This document shows positions 51,149 to 60,027 of a stretch of DNA of 64,000 bases, in pieces. The DNA is taken from assembly GCA_934667125.1 (NCBI GenBank), contig CAKULF010000001.1, forward strand, positions 248,001 through 312,000, read 5' to 3'. The notes under the pieces are model-generated. The model ran no database searches, had not been told where the DNA came from, and saw nothing but the letters and a program-made list of their open reading frames with translations. Numbering within the stretch: the stretch's first letter is position 1; each line of letters begins with the position of its first letter. The position numbers were made by a program, and so were the translations under genes. The DNA comes from an uncultured Candidatus Melainabacteria bacterium (GTDB taxonomy: Bacteria > Cyanobacteriota > Vampirovibrionia > Gastranaerophilales > Gastranaerophilaceae).

Positions 51149-53348
51149 CTTCATCCTTTTTTTGAGCTTTTGATTGAAGTTCTTGAATTTTTCTTTCAAA
51201 TTCCTCATCTTGATTGACTTGTTGAACATTTATTTTCTTATCAGAAATTTCATCCATCACTTTTTCTTGATATTTAATTCTTTCATGTTGCATACCTCTA
51301 AGGATTTTATTGAAAGTCATCGCAATGATTTTGATGTCTTTAAGAGTCAAAGGACTATCGGATAACTGTCCATCATTTAATCTTTCCGTAAAAATCTTAT
51401 TAACCATAGCCTCGATTTCCTCGGGAGTCGGCTTTTTTAAAGAACGCACAGCGCTTTCCAATGCGTCCGCTAACATCAAAATAGCAGTTTCTTTTGTTTT
51501 CGGTTTTGGCCCTGGGTAGCGGAATTGACGTTCTGAAACGTTTTCCTTACCTTCTTGTTCAACCGCTTTATTATAAAAATACCCTGCAAGGCTTTCGCCG
51601 TGGTGTTGTTGAATAAAATCTATGATAATTTGAGGCAAACCGTATTTTTTAGCTATATCAACCCCATCTTTTGTGTGGGATGTGATAACCATGGTAGAAT
51701 GTCTTGGAGCAAGCTTTGCATGCGGATTTTCAACCCCAAAATAAGATTGATTTTCAATAAAGAAATAAGGACGCTGCAACTTACCAATATCATGATAAAA
51801 AGCTCCAACCCTTGCCAATATTGAATTAGCACCAATTGCAGCAGCCGCCGCTTCACACAAATTTGCAACCATTAAAGAGTGATGAAAAGTTCCTGGGGCT
51901 GCGCTTCTCATTTTTGATAACAATTCTTGATTTTGATCGGCTAACTCGATTAAAGCATAAGGGGAAACGATTTTGCAGACTTTTTCAATAATCGGAATTA
52001 AAAACATAGCAATCATTGAAGAAATTAAACCGTTTAAAATTCCAAAAAATGGATTTTGCTTTTGGAATTGAATTAAGCTTGAAAATGCGCCTTGTTGAAG
52101 TTCAAAAATTGAAACAAAAAACATTGCAACGAACATCACAATCCCAACTTGAAAACCACACCAGATAATGTCAAATCGTTTTGAATAAGACATTTTTGAA
52201 ACCAAGTGACTTGAAGCCAAAATCGCACAAATAAATACATATATTAATTGTGAATCGAAAAATAGCGTGACAGATAATATTGCAAGCATTAAAATTGAAA
52301 TTAAAAACGACAACAAAGGATTGGTAAATATCGCTAAAATCATTGTGAATGCTACAAAAGGCATGATATAGTTTGAAATTAATAACGAGTTTGAAATAAC
52401 CGTGCAAGCATAAGTTAAAATTATTCCGCTCATTGCGATATAAGCCATATAGCGGGGTGTGTAGTATTTTTTTTCATATTGCTTGATGTATAAAACAGCG
52501 CTATACATAATTAAGCAAACAAGGGCAAAAATCCCCAAAACTCCGCCTTTATTAAGTTCAAAAGCATTATAGCCTGATTGTTTTAGGGCATCTCTTTTTA
52601 ATTGGGTTATTTTTTCGCCCGATTGAATTATAGTATCACCCTTTTTAAATGACACAATATACGGTTTAACGGCATTTTTAGCATTTTTTCGAGCAATTTC
52701 TGTAGCATATTCATCAATAATCAAATTCGGACTAATACATTGTTCCATCAAGGCTTCAATTAAGTCATATTGGCTCTTTTTAACAGACGAGCCTAAGATT
52801 TTTTCAAGTGAATCTTTATTAACAAAATTTGAAACATCGGAATCAAAAACCCCAACATTAATTAATTCATTTAAAACAAATTTAGCGTTCGTAAAAGCCG
52901 AAGTTATGGTATTTTCAGAGCTTGAAAGGATATAATTTACAACTTTTTTCTTTTTATCCAAATCATTAACTTCAATAACATCCATCAATTCTTTTTGTTT
53001 GGTTTGATAAGATTTTTTCTCTTTTCTAACTTTTTCAATCTCATCCATTGTTTTTTGCAAATCTGCTTTAATATAGCCCGTTTCAACAGGCGCAACAACG
53101 GGTCTGATTTTGTTTGAAACTTCTCTTTTAATTAATTCCGTTCTTTGCCTATCAACAACTTGAAAAGAATTTTTTGCAACGATTGTTTTTTGCGCAATGC
53201 CGTTAACAACAATGTTTTGATACAAATAATATCGAATTGACAATAAACTTGTAAAAATTAAAGCAACAACAAAAAATGCGCTAAAACTCGCAGCCTTAGA
53301 GGATTGAAAGATGTCCTCATTTTTAAATATATCAGATAAATGTTTCAT
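51135..53348 (-). CDS. pgpH: PgpH-type 7TM-HD phosphohydrolase (c-di-AMP phosphodiesterase family)
   Basis: A 737-residue membrane protein. It has an N-terminal helix (20-40), an extracytoplasmic 7TMR-HDED region (~50-260, with TIVAKNSFQVVDRQRTELIK), seven helices (~270-465), then a cytosolic HD domain (~480-690). The HD domain has APGTFHHSLMVANL, VGAFYHDIGKLQRP, a later ITSHTKDG and QQHHGE for metal binding. PgpH in Listeria hydrolyses c-di-AMP. Whether this organism makes c-di-AMP cannot be seen here. The C terminus is charged. Operon with ybeY and dgkA. Confidence 0.92.
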   Translation of the reverse strand: MKHLSDIFKNEDIFQSSKAASFSAFFVVALIFTSLLSIRYYLYQNIVVNGIAQKTIVAKNSFQVVDRQRTELIKREVSNKIRPVVAPVETGYIKADLQKTMDEIEKVRKEKKSYQTKQKELMDVIEVNDLDKKKKVVNYILSSSENTITSAFTNAKFVLNELINVGVFDSDVSNFVNKDSLEKILGSSVKKSQYDLIEALMEQCISPNLIIDEYATEIARKNAKNAVKPYIVSFKKGDTIIQSGEKITQLKRDALKQSGYNAFELNKGGVLGIFALVCLIMYSAVLYIKQYEKKYYTPRYMAYIAMSGIILTYACTVISNSLLISNYIMPFVAFTMILAIFTNPLLSFLISILMLAILSVTLFFDSQLIYVFICAILASSHLVSKMSYSKRFDIIWCGFQVGIVMFVAMFFVSIFELQQGAFSSLIQFQKQNPFFGILNGLISSMIAMFLIPIIEKVCKIVSPYALIELADQNQELLSKMRSAAPGTFHHSLMVANLCEAAAAAIGANSILARVGAFYHDIGKLQRPYFFIENQSYFGVENPHAKLAPRHSTMVITSHTKDGVDIAKKYGLPQIIIDFIQQHHGESLAGYFYNKAVEQEGKENVSERQFRYPGPKPKTKETAILMLADALESAVRSLKKPTPEEIEAMVNKIFTERLNDGQLSDSPLTLKDIKIIAMTFNKILRGMQHERIKYQEKVMDEISDKKINVQQVNQDEEFERKIQELQSKAQKKDEDDEK

Positions 53349-53416
53349 AAAAATTCAGCCTATATACCATAACACTTGAAATAATTATACACTAAATTTA
53401 AAATACTAAAAATACA

Positions 53417-53635
53417 CTATTTATCTTGCTTTTTCACTATTTTAATTTCATAGCCGAGATAGTCTAAAATCTGTTGAACAGTTTCAAATAAAACTCTTTT
53501 TTGAGAAAAACGATAAGATAAACCGCTCGCTTTTGGAATATCCAAACCTTTCTGTCTTAAAATTTCTGCAATTTTGCGCATTGAAAGACAATTTTTAAGC
53601 AATAAAATCTGAATTTCCTGTTTAATATCAATCAT
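53417..53635 (-). CDS. Small helix-turn-helix-like protein
   Basis: A 72-residue basic protein. CLSMRKIAEILRQKGLDIPK looks like a helix-turn-helix, and SYRFSQKRVLFETVQQILDY may be the recognition and support helices, ending in GYEIKIVKK. It is divergent from the prepilin-like gene at 53703, only 67 bases apart, so it could regulate that gene. I do not recognise a named family. Confidence 0.6.
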   Translation of the reverse strand: MIDIKQEIQILLLKNCLSMRKIAEILRQKGLDIPKASGLSYRFSQKRVLFETVQQILDYLGYEIKIVKKQDK

Positions 53636-53702
53636 AATAAGACTTTATTTTATTTATTTTAAATTGACAAATTTATAAATCGGTGATATTCATGTTGATA
53701 CA

Positions 53703-54458
53703 ATGTACGAAAATATATATCAAATATTAAGAAAAAATGCTTTTACCTTAGCAGAAATTATGATAGCTCTTGTAGTAATTGGAGTGATTACTTCGATTTT
53801 ACTTCCTGTTGCTTTTAATAATATTCCAAATGAGAATGTGATGAAATTTAAAAAAGGTAATGCAACACTAGCTAAGGTTATAAATGAACTTGTAACAAGT
53901 GGGGAATACTATACCCCTGGGGATTTAGGAAAAAAGCCGAATGGGGAGTTAATTGTAGCTATTAAGAAAAAAGGTGATAAAATTAATACTTACCATTGCG
54001 AAACGATAGCTCAAATTATTTCATACAAAATCAAAAACTGCAGTGCTAGTGAAAACGAGGAAGCAGGTTCTTCTGTTTGTTTAAAAAAAGAATCAGAACT
54101 TGCAAACGCAAAACAAAGCTTGGATTATTTATGCAGAATAGCTCAAAAATCAATTGGAGCAGAAATAATCACAACGGATAACATTGCACTATTTCAAACA
54201 AAACCACGGGTTGCTTATGGTGACAAATGGATAACTTCATGCCCAGATGGAAATCATAGAGTTTTTGGGGATGAAATTAGCCCATGCTGTACTGATGATA
54301 ATGGATTTGATGGGATGTACAAGATTTTTTGTATGGATATTGATGGAGTTGATTATGGTGAAGAGCCTTTTGGCTACGGGGTTAGAGTTGATGGAAAAAT
54401 TTTAACAGGAAAAAGAGCGGATGAGTGGATGGAAAAAAGTATGCAAGACAAAGAGTAA
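53703..54458 (+). CDS. Prepilin-like (type IV/pseudopilin) protein
   Basis: A 251-residue protein with a short basic leader, then the processing site NAFTLAEIMIALVVIGVIT, a hydrophobic helix and a soluble domain. The residue before the cut is Ala, not the usual Gly, a form I associate with this lineage. The C-terminal part (residues ~80-251) has several Cys (YHCETIA, KNCSASE, SSVCLKK, SPCCTDD) and ends with FGYGVRVDGKILTGKRADEW, which is minor-pilin-like. No assembly machinery lies nearby. A repeat element begins two bases after its stop codon. Confidence 0.85.
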   Translation: MYENIYQILRKNAFTLAEIMIALVVIGVITSILLPVAFNNIPNENVMKFKKGNATLAKVINELVTSGEYYTPGDLGKKPNGELIVAIKKKGDKINTYHCETIAQIISYKIKNCSASENEEAGSSVCLKKESELANAKQSLDYLCRIAQKSIGAEIITTDNIALFQTKPRVAYGDKWITSCPDGNHRVFGDEISPCCTDDNGFDGMYKIFCMDIDGVDYGEEPFGYGVRVDGKILTGKRADEWMEKSMQDKE

Positions 54459-54459
54459 T

Positions 54460-54617
54460 TGTCGGATTAGTAAATCCGACCTACATTGCTATTTTCAATT
54501 TTTGTTTAGTATTCAACAATTTAAAGACCCTGAAACGGAGTTCAGGGTGACATTTCAGAGGGAACGATGAGGTGCTCAAAGGTTTAAAAAAAGTAGGTCG
54601 GATTTACTAATCCGACA
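54460..54617. mobile_element. MITE-like element with 25-bp perfect inverted ends
   Basis: Positions 54460-54484 and 54593-54617 are exact reverse complements over 25 bases, and each arm is itself nearly palindromic around GTCGGATT...AATCCGAC. Inside is a copy (54488-54551) of the arm seen at 36418-36504, including CCCTGAAAC..GTTCAGGG. There is no coding frame. It abuts the stop codon of the prepilin-like gene and could serve as its transcript end. Confidence 0.65.
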
Positions 54618-54711
54618 AAAATATTTAATTTAACTCAACACCCTAAAACTCGCCACCTTAAACATAATTCAACCCATGCTGCGCAAATCCGACCCACTGT
54701 CACGGAAATCT

Positions 54712-54740
54712 GTCGCCCTGAACTTGTTTCAGGGTCTTCA
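54712..54740. repeat. Dispersed palindrome, further copy
   Basis: GTCGCCCTGAAC, then TTTCAGGGTCTT, matches the outer end of the arm at 35806-35840 in the same orientation. It is the fourth copy of this CCCTGAA/TTCAGGG palindrome in the window. Confidence 0.65.
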
Positions 54741-54762
54741 AATCAAAAGATAAGGAAAAAAT

Positions 54763-54918
54763 ATGAAAAAAGATGAAAAAATAATTATAGCCTGCTTTTT
54801 AATCATGTTCTTCAGCTTAATAGCGTCATACATCTACACTTGCTACAAACTAAAACCAAGCGGCATGATTTTTAGGATTGAAAAAACTCTAAAACAAGTT
54901 CAAAATAACAAAATATAA
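54763..54918 (+). CDS. 51-residue membrane peptide
   Basis: ATG at 54763 follows AAGGAAAAAAT and opens a 51-codon frame ending TAA at 54916-54918. The peptide has a charged start (MKKDEK), one hydrophobic helix (about 7-26, IIIACFLIMFFSLIASYIY) and a basic, Gln-rich tail. It looks like a real small single-pass protein but has no family I know. It is convergent with gcvPB, whose stop codon is adjacent. Confidence 0.5.
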   Translation: MKKDEKIIIACFLIMFFSLIASYIYTCYKLKPSGMIFRIEKTLKQVQNNKI

Positions 54919-56262
54919 TTACGCTCTTAAATCGGGTTGGCGAGCGGCTCTTACTTCATCAACTCTTGTAATTGGTGTTGTTTTAGGACATTCGCTAAAA
55001 TCAGCGCCCTCATCAGTTTCATTTGCTATTTTTATCATTTTTTCAACAAAACTATCTAAAACCGCTTTTGTTTCAGATTCTGTCGGTTCGACCATAAACG
55101 CTTCATGGACAATCAATGGGAAATATATTGTTGCAGGGTGAACATTTTCATCCATCAAACGTTTGGCTATATCAAGCGTTGAAGCGCCTTTTAGCTTTTT
55201 ATCAGAATTATCTATAACAAATTCGTGCATGCAACGAGAATCAAAAGCCATATTATAATATTTTTTCAGCTCCGCTTTTAAATAATTTGCAGCTAAAACA
55301 GCGTCAGCCGATACATCTTTTAAAGATTTCCCCATCATATAAATATATGTATAAGCTCGAACAAAAACCGAAAAATTACCAAAAAAAGTAGCAACTTTGC
55401 CGATTGATTTTGGATAGTTATAGTTTCTTGAATATTTTTCGCCATCAAATTCAATTCTTGGGTTTGGAAGATATGGTCTTAATTTTTCTACAACTCCGAT
55501 TGGTCCTGCCCCAGGACCGCCGCCTGCATGGGGAGTTGAGAAAGTTTTGTGAAGATTAAGATGCACAACATCAAAACCCATTAATTTTGGGTTCGTATAG
55601 CCCATAATAGCGTTAAAATTAGCGCCATCATAATATAACAAAGAACCGTTGTCGTGCATTATTTTTGAAATTTCTAATACGTTATTGTCAAAAAGTCCAA
55701 GCGTATTAGGATTTGTCATCATAATAGCTGCAATTTGGCTATTATATTGTTCAACAACTTTTTTAAGCTCATCAATATCAACAAGTCCTTTATCGTTTGA
55801 TTTAACTTCAACAACTTCAAAACCACACATAGCAGCGCTTGCAGGGTTTGTTCCGTGGGCATTATCGGGAATAATTACCTTTTTTCTTGTTTCAAGTTCA
55901 TTATTATCTTCAAAATATCTTTTTATAACCATCATTCCGCTAAATTCGCCGTGAGCACCTGCGCAAGGTTGAAGCGAAATTTCATCCATTCCTGTTAAAA
56001 TTTTTAAATAGTTTTGAAGCTCAAACATTAATTTTAGAGCGCCTTGAGAATCTTCATCATCTTGAAGAGGGTGTAAATTTACAAAATTTTCTAATCTTGC
56101 CGCCCATTCATTAATTCTTGGGTTATATTTCATTGTGCAAGAACCAAGAGGATAAAAACCTTTTTCAATACAGAAATTTTTATCTGAAAGCTCCTTATAA
56201 TGGCGCATTAGCTCTAATTCTGTTTTATCTTCAAGTTTTAATTCAGATACTCTTTTTTCCAT
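54919..56262 (-). CDS. gcvPB: Glycine dehydrogenase (decarboxylating) subunit 2
   Basis: A 447-residue PLP enzyme, the C-terminal half of the two-subunit P protein. ELMRHYKELSDKNFCIEKGF, then YPLGSCTMKYNPRINE, mark the family start. GAHGEFSGMM and the lysine in LNLHKTFSTPHAGGGPGAGP near residue 230 form the cofactor site. It acts with GcvPA, GcvH and GcvT to split glycine. gcvPA is not beside it, unlike in most two-subunit systems. The next gene upstream is an alanine/glycine symporter, 12 bases away, so uptake and cleavage may be co-expressed. Confidence 0.95.
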   Translation of the reverse strand: MEKRVSELKLEDKTELELMRHYKELSDKNFCIEKGFYPLGSCTMKYNPRINEWAARLENFVNLHPLQDDEDSQGALKLMFELQNYLKILTGMDEISLQPCAGAHGEFSGMMVIKRYFEDNNELETRKKVIIPDNAHGTNPASAAMCGFEVVEVKSNDKGLVDIDELKKVVEQYNSQIAAIMMTNPNTLGLFDNNVLEISKIMHDNGSLLYYDGANFNAIMGYTNPKLMGFDVVHLNLHKTFSTPHAGGGPGAGPIGVVEKLRPYLPNPRIEFDGEKYSRNYNYPKSIGKVATFFGNFSVFVRAYTYIYMMGKSLKDVSADAVLAANYLKAELKKYYNMAFDSRCMHEFVIDNSDKKLKGASTLDIAKRLMDENVHPATIYFPLIVHEAFMVEPTESETKAVLDSFVEKMIKIANETDEGADFSECPKTTPITRVDEVRAARQPDLRA

Positions 56263-56274
56263 AATTTCACCTAT

Positions 56275-57789
56275 TTATTTAAAAATTTTAGTCACTTTAA
56301 ATCTTCTAACGTAATCGATTAAATCACGTTTGATTTCAGGACAAAGAATATAAAGAACAATAATATTTGGAACGCACATTGCTACCATCATAGCGTCTGT
56401 GATTTCAATTACGGATTTAACATTCATAACTGAACCGATTACAATGAATGCACAATAGATTAAATTGAATGTTATTACACGTTTTTTGCCCTCACCAAAC
56501 AAGAATGTCCAAGCTTTTTGACCATAATATGCCCAAGAAATGATTGTTGAAAGAGCAAACATTATTGCAATTATTGATAAAACATAAGGGAAAAATGGAA
56601 TTACGGATTGAAAAGCGTTTGAAGCTAATTCAATGCCTGAAATATGACCAATTTGAGTGTTATCTAAAACACCTGAGAATATAATTGCAAAAGATGTAAA
56701 TAAACATAACACACCTGTTAAAAATGTTTCTAATAAAGCTACAAAACCTTGCGAAACAGGCTCTTTCGTTTGAGCAGTAGCATATACAATAGCCGCAGCC
56801 CCTGTTCCTGCTTCATTGGATTGAACAGATCGTCTTAAACCTATAATTATAGTACCGATAACACCGCCTGCAACCGCTGTTGGGTTAAATGCTTCTTTAA
56901 CAATTAAAGCAATTGCAGATGGGATATGAACAAAATTTGCAAAAATTACGATTAGACCTGAAATAATATACATAGCGCACATTGTAGGCACTAAAACCGT
57001 TGTAATTTTAGCAATTGATTTAATACCACCCATTGTAACCATACCAACAACTATAGCGATAATTAAACCGAAAATCCAAGTACAGCCGTGCATAAAGCTT
57101 GCTTCGCCACCTGTTATAAATATTAATTGGTGAGCAGATTGGTTGCTTTGTATCATATTTCCGCCTGTTATACCGCCACCGATACATAAAATTGCAAACA
57201 AAACTGATAAAGGTTGACCAAGCCAACGCATTTTATTTCTTGTTAAACCGTGAGCGATATAGTGCATAGGTCCGCCTGAAACAGAACCGTCAGGATTAAA
57301 TCTTCTATATTTAACAGCTAAAGTCGCTTCAACAAATTTAATAGACATTCCGAGCAATGCGCCCGCAAAAATCCAAAACGCAGCCCCAGGACCGCCGATT
57401 GATATTGAAATAGCAACACCAGCTATACTTCCAATGCCGATTGTGCCTGATAAAGCAGTTGCTAAAGCTTCAAAAGCAGAAACCTCACCGATTCCGTCTT
57501 CTGTTTTAGCAGCAGGTTTAGCAACGGTTTGAATAGCGTGTTTAAAGCCCCAAATTGATATACCTCTGAAATAGATTGTGAAAAATATACCTGCAAATAA
57601 AACCCAGCAAATAATTATCGGAACTTTAACTCCAAATAAATTAATTTGATAGAAAATAACATCTGCAATAGCGTCCGAAATTGGCGCTACATTAGTATCC
57701 ATCCACTCATCAAAATTGAAGGCATACGCCTTTGAAAAAGCTAACATCATTGTTAAAACTAAGGCTAAAAATCTATTCATACTTAACAA
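56275..57789 (-). CDS. Sodium:alanine/glycine symporter (AGCS family)
   Basis: A 504-residue, roughly eleven-helix transporter. The N terminus looks like a cleaved or first helix (MNRFLALVLTMMLAFSKAYA). Family blocks include GEVSAFEALATALSGTIGIG, PGAAFWIFAGALLGMSIKFV, NPDGSVSGGPMHYIAHGL and the later SVQSNEAGTGAAAIVYATAQ. It imports alanine or glycine with sodium. AGAGGGG precedes the ATG. I looked for a glycine riboswitch upstream (57790-57930) and saw no convincing aptamer. Operon with gcvPB, pointing to glycine. Confidence 0.95.
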   Translation of the reverse strand: MLSMNRFLALVLTMMLAFSKAYAFNFDEWMDTNVAPISDAIADVIFYQINLFGVKVPIIICWVLFAGIFFTIYFRGISIWGFKHAIQTVAKPAAKTEDGIGEVSAFEALATALSGTIGIGSIAGVAISISIGGPGAAFWIFAGALLGMSIKFVEATLAVKYRRFNPDGSVSGGPMHYIAHGLTRNKMRWLGQPLSVLFAILCIGGGITGGNMIQSNQSAHQLIFITGGEASFMHGCTWIFGLIIAIVVGMVTMGGIKSIAKITTVLVPTMCAMYIISGLIVIFANFVHIPSAIALIVKEAFNPTAVAGGVIGTIIIGLRRSVQSNEAGTGAAAIVYATAQTKEPVSQGFVALLETFLTGVLCLFTSFAIIFSGVLDNTQIGHISGIELASNAFQSVIPFFPYVLSIIAIMFALSTIISWAYYGQKAWTFLFGEGKKRVITFNLIYCAFIVIGSVMNVKSVIEITDAMMVAMCVPNIIVLYILCPEIKRDLIDYVRRFKVTKIFK

Positions 57790-57917
57790 AACCCCTCTTT
57801 CTATTTTTATGGGTAGAATAATCGTAGCAAGAACAGAGCGAAAAAACTATTTTTTTACAAAGATTTTAACATTTTGTAAATTAAGAATATATTAATATTG
57901 CTATATTTTACAAAATT

Positions 57918-57945
57918 TTGAAAAAAGATTTTTTTGAATTACAAT
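57918..57945 (+). promoter_or_regulatory. Promoter of the calcineurin-like gene, probably leaderless
   Basis: TTGAAA (57918-57923) and TACAAT (57940-57945) are 16 bases apart, and six bases follow before the ATG at 57952. The predicted transcription start falls on the start codon, with no ribosome site. Confidence 0.55.
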
Positions 57946-57951
57946 TATCTT

Positions 57952-58722
57952 ATGAATTTCAAAAAAGCACTATTAATACTTTTTAGCCTATTTTTCTTTA
58001 GCAGTCAGATTTTTGCTAAAGAGGTTAAATTTGCATTTTTAACAGATATTTCCCTAAATAATTCAAATTCGGATTATTTAAAAGAAACAATTAAAGAACT
58101 AAACGAGATGAAAGATATTGATTTTGTTGTGTTTGGGGGGAATAATCTCGATAGTGCCAAGTTTCAATATTTAAAAACTTTTTTGGGAATTGTTAAAAAT
58201 TTGAACAAAAAAGCTTATGTTTTAATGGGTTCAAATGATTTATATGCAAATGATGGCATGGATAAAGATTTATACCTTTTAAAAACCTCAAAATCATTGA
58301 AAAATCACAGCAAAAAGCCAAATTATGTTTTCAAAAAAAATGGTTATGTTTTTGTTGTGATGGATGGAGCTAAGCAATATTTTAAAAGCTCAAACGGCTA
58401 TTATTCAACAGCCGAGCTTAAATGGCTTGATAAAACTTTAACAAAATATAAAAACGATAATGTTATAATTTTGCAACATTTTCCAATAACTTTATCAAAA
58501 TCAATGTGGCTTCAAACGGCTAAAGTTGAAGAATATATTGATGTTTTAAGAAAGCATAACAACGTTAAAGTTATGGTTAGCGGACATTATGACACCAATT
58601 TAGAAGAAAAATTCGGCAATATAAATGTGATTTTGACTGAAAATTATTCAAAAAACCATGCTTACAAAATTATAGAACTTGACCTTGAAAACGATTACAT
58701 CGGAACATTTTTAGTTAAATAA
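57952..58722 (+). CDS. Secreted calcineurin-like protein with degenerate metal site
   Basis: The start at 57952 (256 residues) begins a signal peptide MNFKKALLILFSLFFFSSQ, cut near FAK; a TTG six codons upstream is less likely. The layout is that of a metallophosphoesterase, but the metal ligands are changed. The DxH motif is DIS, GD is GGN, GNHD is GSND, the lone His remains in ILQHFP, and GHxH is VSGHYD. Only some ligands survive, so catalysis is doubtful. The fold may bind a ligand instead. It stands alone, with a 9-base gap to the convergent purine phosphorylase gene. Confidence 0.75.
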   Translation: MNFKKALLILFSLFFFSSQIFAKEVKFAFLTDISLNNSNSDYLKETIKELNEMKDIDFVVFGGNNLDSAKFQYLKTFLGIVKNLNKKAYVLMGSNDLYANDGMDKDLYLLKTSKSLKNHSKKPNYVFKKNGYVFVVMDGAKQYFKSSNGYYSTAELKWLDKTLTKYKNDNVIILQHFPITLSKSMWLQTAKVEEYIDVLRKHNNVKVMVSGHYDTNLEEKFGNINVILTENYSKNHAYKIIELDLENDYIGTFLVK

Positions 58723-58731
58723 AACTAAAAA

Positions 58732-59553
58732 TTAATCAAGTTTATAAATCATTCTTTTAATTAAAGCAGCTAATTTCTTGCCTGATTTTTCGCCAATTTC
58801 AAGCACTTCTTGATGATTAGGTTCATGATGAGTCACGCCTGTTGCATAATTTGTAATCAAACTAAAAGCTATTAAATCCATCTTCAAATAGCTTGCAACA
58901 ATAACTTCAGGAACAGTACTCATCCCAATAGCGTCTGCACCAAGGGTTTTAAATGCTTTAACTTCTGCTTTTGTTTCGTATGACGGACCAGAGGTCGCTA
59001 AATATGTTCCTTTAATTAAATCAATATTAATATCGCATGCGCAATTTAGCGCTAAATCTTGCAAATGTAATGAATATGCGTTTTTGAGGCTCGGAAATCT
59101 TTCGCCACCGCCATTATTCGGTCCAATTAAAGGATTATCGGACATTAAATTAATATGATCTTCAATCATCATAATATCGCCAATATTATAGCTTTTGCTT
59201 GTAGCACCTGCCGCATTGGTAATGATTAAAGTTTTTACACCTAATTCTTTTAAAATTCTAACGGGATATGTGATTTCTTGCATTGTATATCCCTCGTAAT
59301 AGTGAATTCTTCCTTGCATAACGACGCAATTTTTCTCGCCATTATGACAAGGCAATTTGCAAAACAAAAATTCACCTTTATGCCCCTCAATCGTTGAAGA
59401 TTTAAGGTTAGGAATATCTTTATAAGGAATTGTAACCCCATTCAAATCATCACAAAATGACCCCAATCCGGAACCCAATATAACACCAACTTCCGGAGTG
59501 AAATCATTAATGATATTTTTAATATATTCTACAGTTTCTTTTAATTCTTGCAT
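58732..59553 (-). CDS. punA: Purine nucleoside phosphorylase
   Basis: A 273-residue trimeric-type PNP that splits inosine and guanosine (and deoxy forms) with phosphate. Signatures are GVILGSGLGSFCDDL (phosphate loop), IEGHKGEF, MQGRIHYYEGY, IITNAAGATSKSYNIGDIMM and, near the C terminus, GADAIGMSTVPEVIVASYLK. The substrate-binding Glu and Asn pairs are in place. It is the class I (PunA/XapA) rather than the DeoD type. It lies 24 bases upstream of the RpoZ-like gene stop, on the same strand. Confidence 0.94.
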   Translation of the reverse strand: MQELKETVEYIKNIINDFTPEVGVILGSGLGSFCDDLNGVTIPYKDIPNLKSSTIEGHKGEFLFCKLPCHNGEKNCVVMQGRIHYYEGYTMQEITYPVRILKELGVKTLIITNAAGATSKSYNIGDIMMIEDHINLMSDNPLIGPNNGGGERFPSLKNAYSLHLQDLALNCACDINIDLIKGTYLATSGPSYETKAEVKAFKTLGADAIGMSTVPEVIVASYLKMDLIAFSLITNYATGVTHHEPNHQEVLEIGEKSGKKLAALIKRMIYKLD

Positions 59554-59577
59554 AAAATTGTATTATTAACCAATATA

Positions 59578-59823
59578 TTAACCAACTAAGCCATCGTCAT
59601 CAGCTTCAGAAGCTTTAACCATGATAGCATGTTGAACAGGTTTTTCTTTTTTAACATTGTTGTCGAAAGGAATTTCAACATCATAACCAAAATCGTCACG
59701 AGGTTTTTTAACTTGAGATTCGTCAACAAGTTTTTTTGCTAATTCAATTAATTCATATACTAATTGGTATCTGTTTGGGGCTTTTTCGTTTAAATCCCAA
59801 GCTGTTTTAGTAATTTGATTCAT
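59578..59823 (-). CDS. rpoZ: Small conserved protein, probable RNA polymerase omega subunit
   Basis: An 81-residue acidic protein. NRYQLVYELIELAKKLVDES at 17-36 resembles the omega pattern NR(Y/F)xLVxxxxxRAKxL, and KPVQHAIMVKASEADDDGLV resembles its KPxxxAIxE... tail. The linker is short and charged. This fits cyanobacterial-type omega, though the two blocks are the only support, so the symbol is tentative. AGGAGAAAAAT precedes the ATG. It reads toward punA. Confidence 0.5.
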   Translation of the reverse strand: MNQITKTAWDLNEKAPNRYQLVYELIELAKKLVDESQVKKPRDDFGYDVEIPFDNNVKKEKPVQHAIMVKASEADDDGLVG

Positions 59824-59995
59824 ATTTTTCTCCTATAACATAATTTTACAATGAGAGCAATTTCCATGCAAGTAATTTAAAAAATTTAGCAATATAGAAG
59901 TTTAAATAAAGTATGCGCAGGGTTTTGTAAAATTCAAGCATAGAATGTGCGTAGAATTTAAAAACACCAGCTGAGGCGTAGCTTTGAAACGCAAT

Positions 59996-60026
59996 AAAAA
60001 AAGACCGCTTATCACGGTCTTTTTTT
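59996..60026 (-). terminator. Terminator after tRNA-Val
   Basis: AAAAAAAGACCG (59996-60007) and CGGTCTTTTTTT (60015-60026) form the stem. It lies directly after the tRNA on the minus strand. Confidence 0.9.
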
Positions 60027-60027
60027 A

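Noticed and set aside
51149..51229. Longer N terminus for ybeY
   Set aside because: It would add 27 Lys-rich residues read inside the end of pgpH. A ribosome site fits the ATG at 51148.
57790..57930. Glycine riboswitch upstream of the symporter-gcvPB operon
   Set aside because: I looked for the paired aptamer helices and saw no convincing match.
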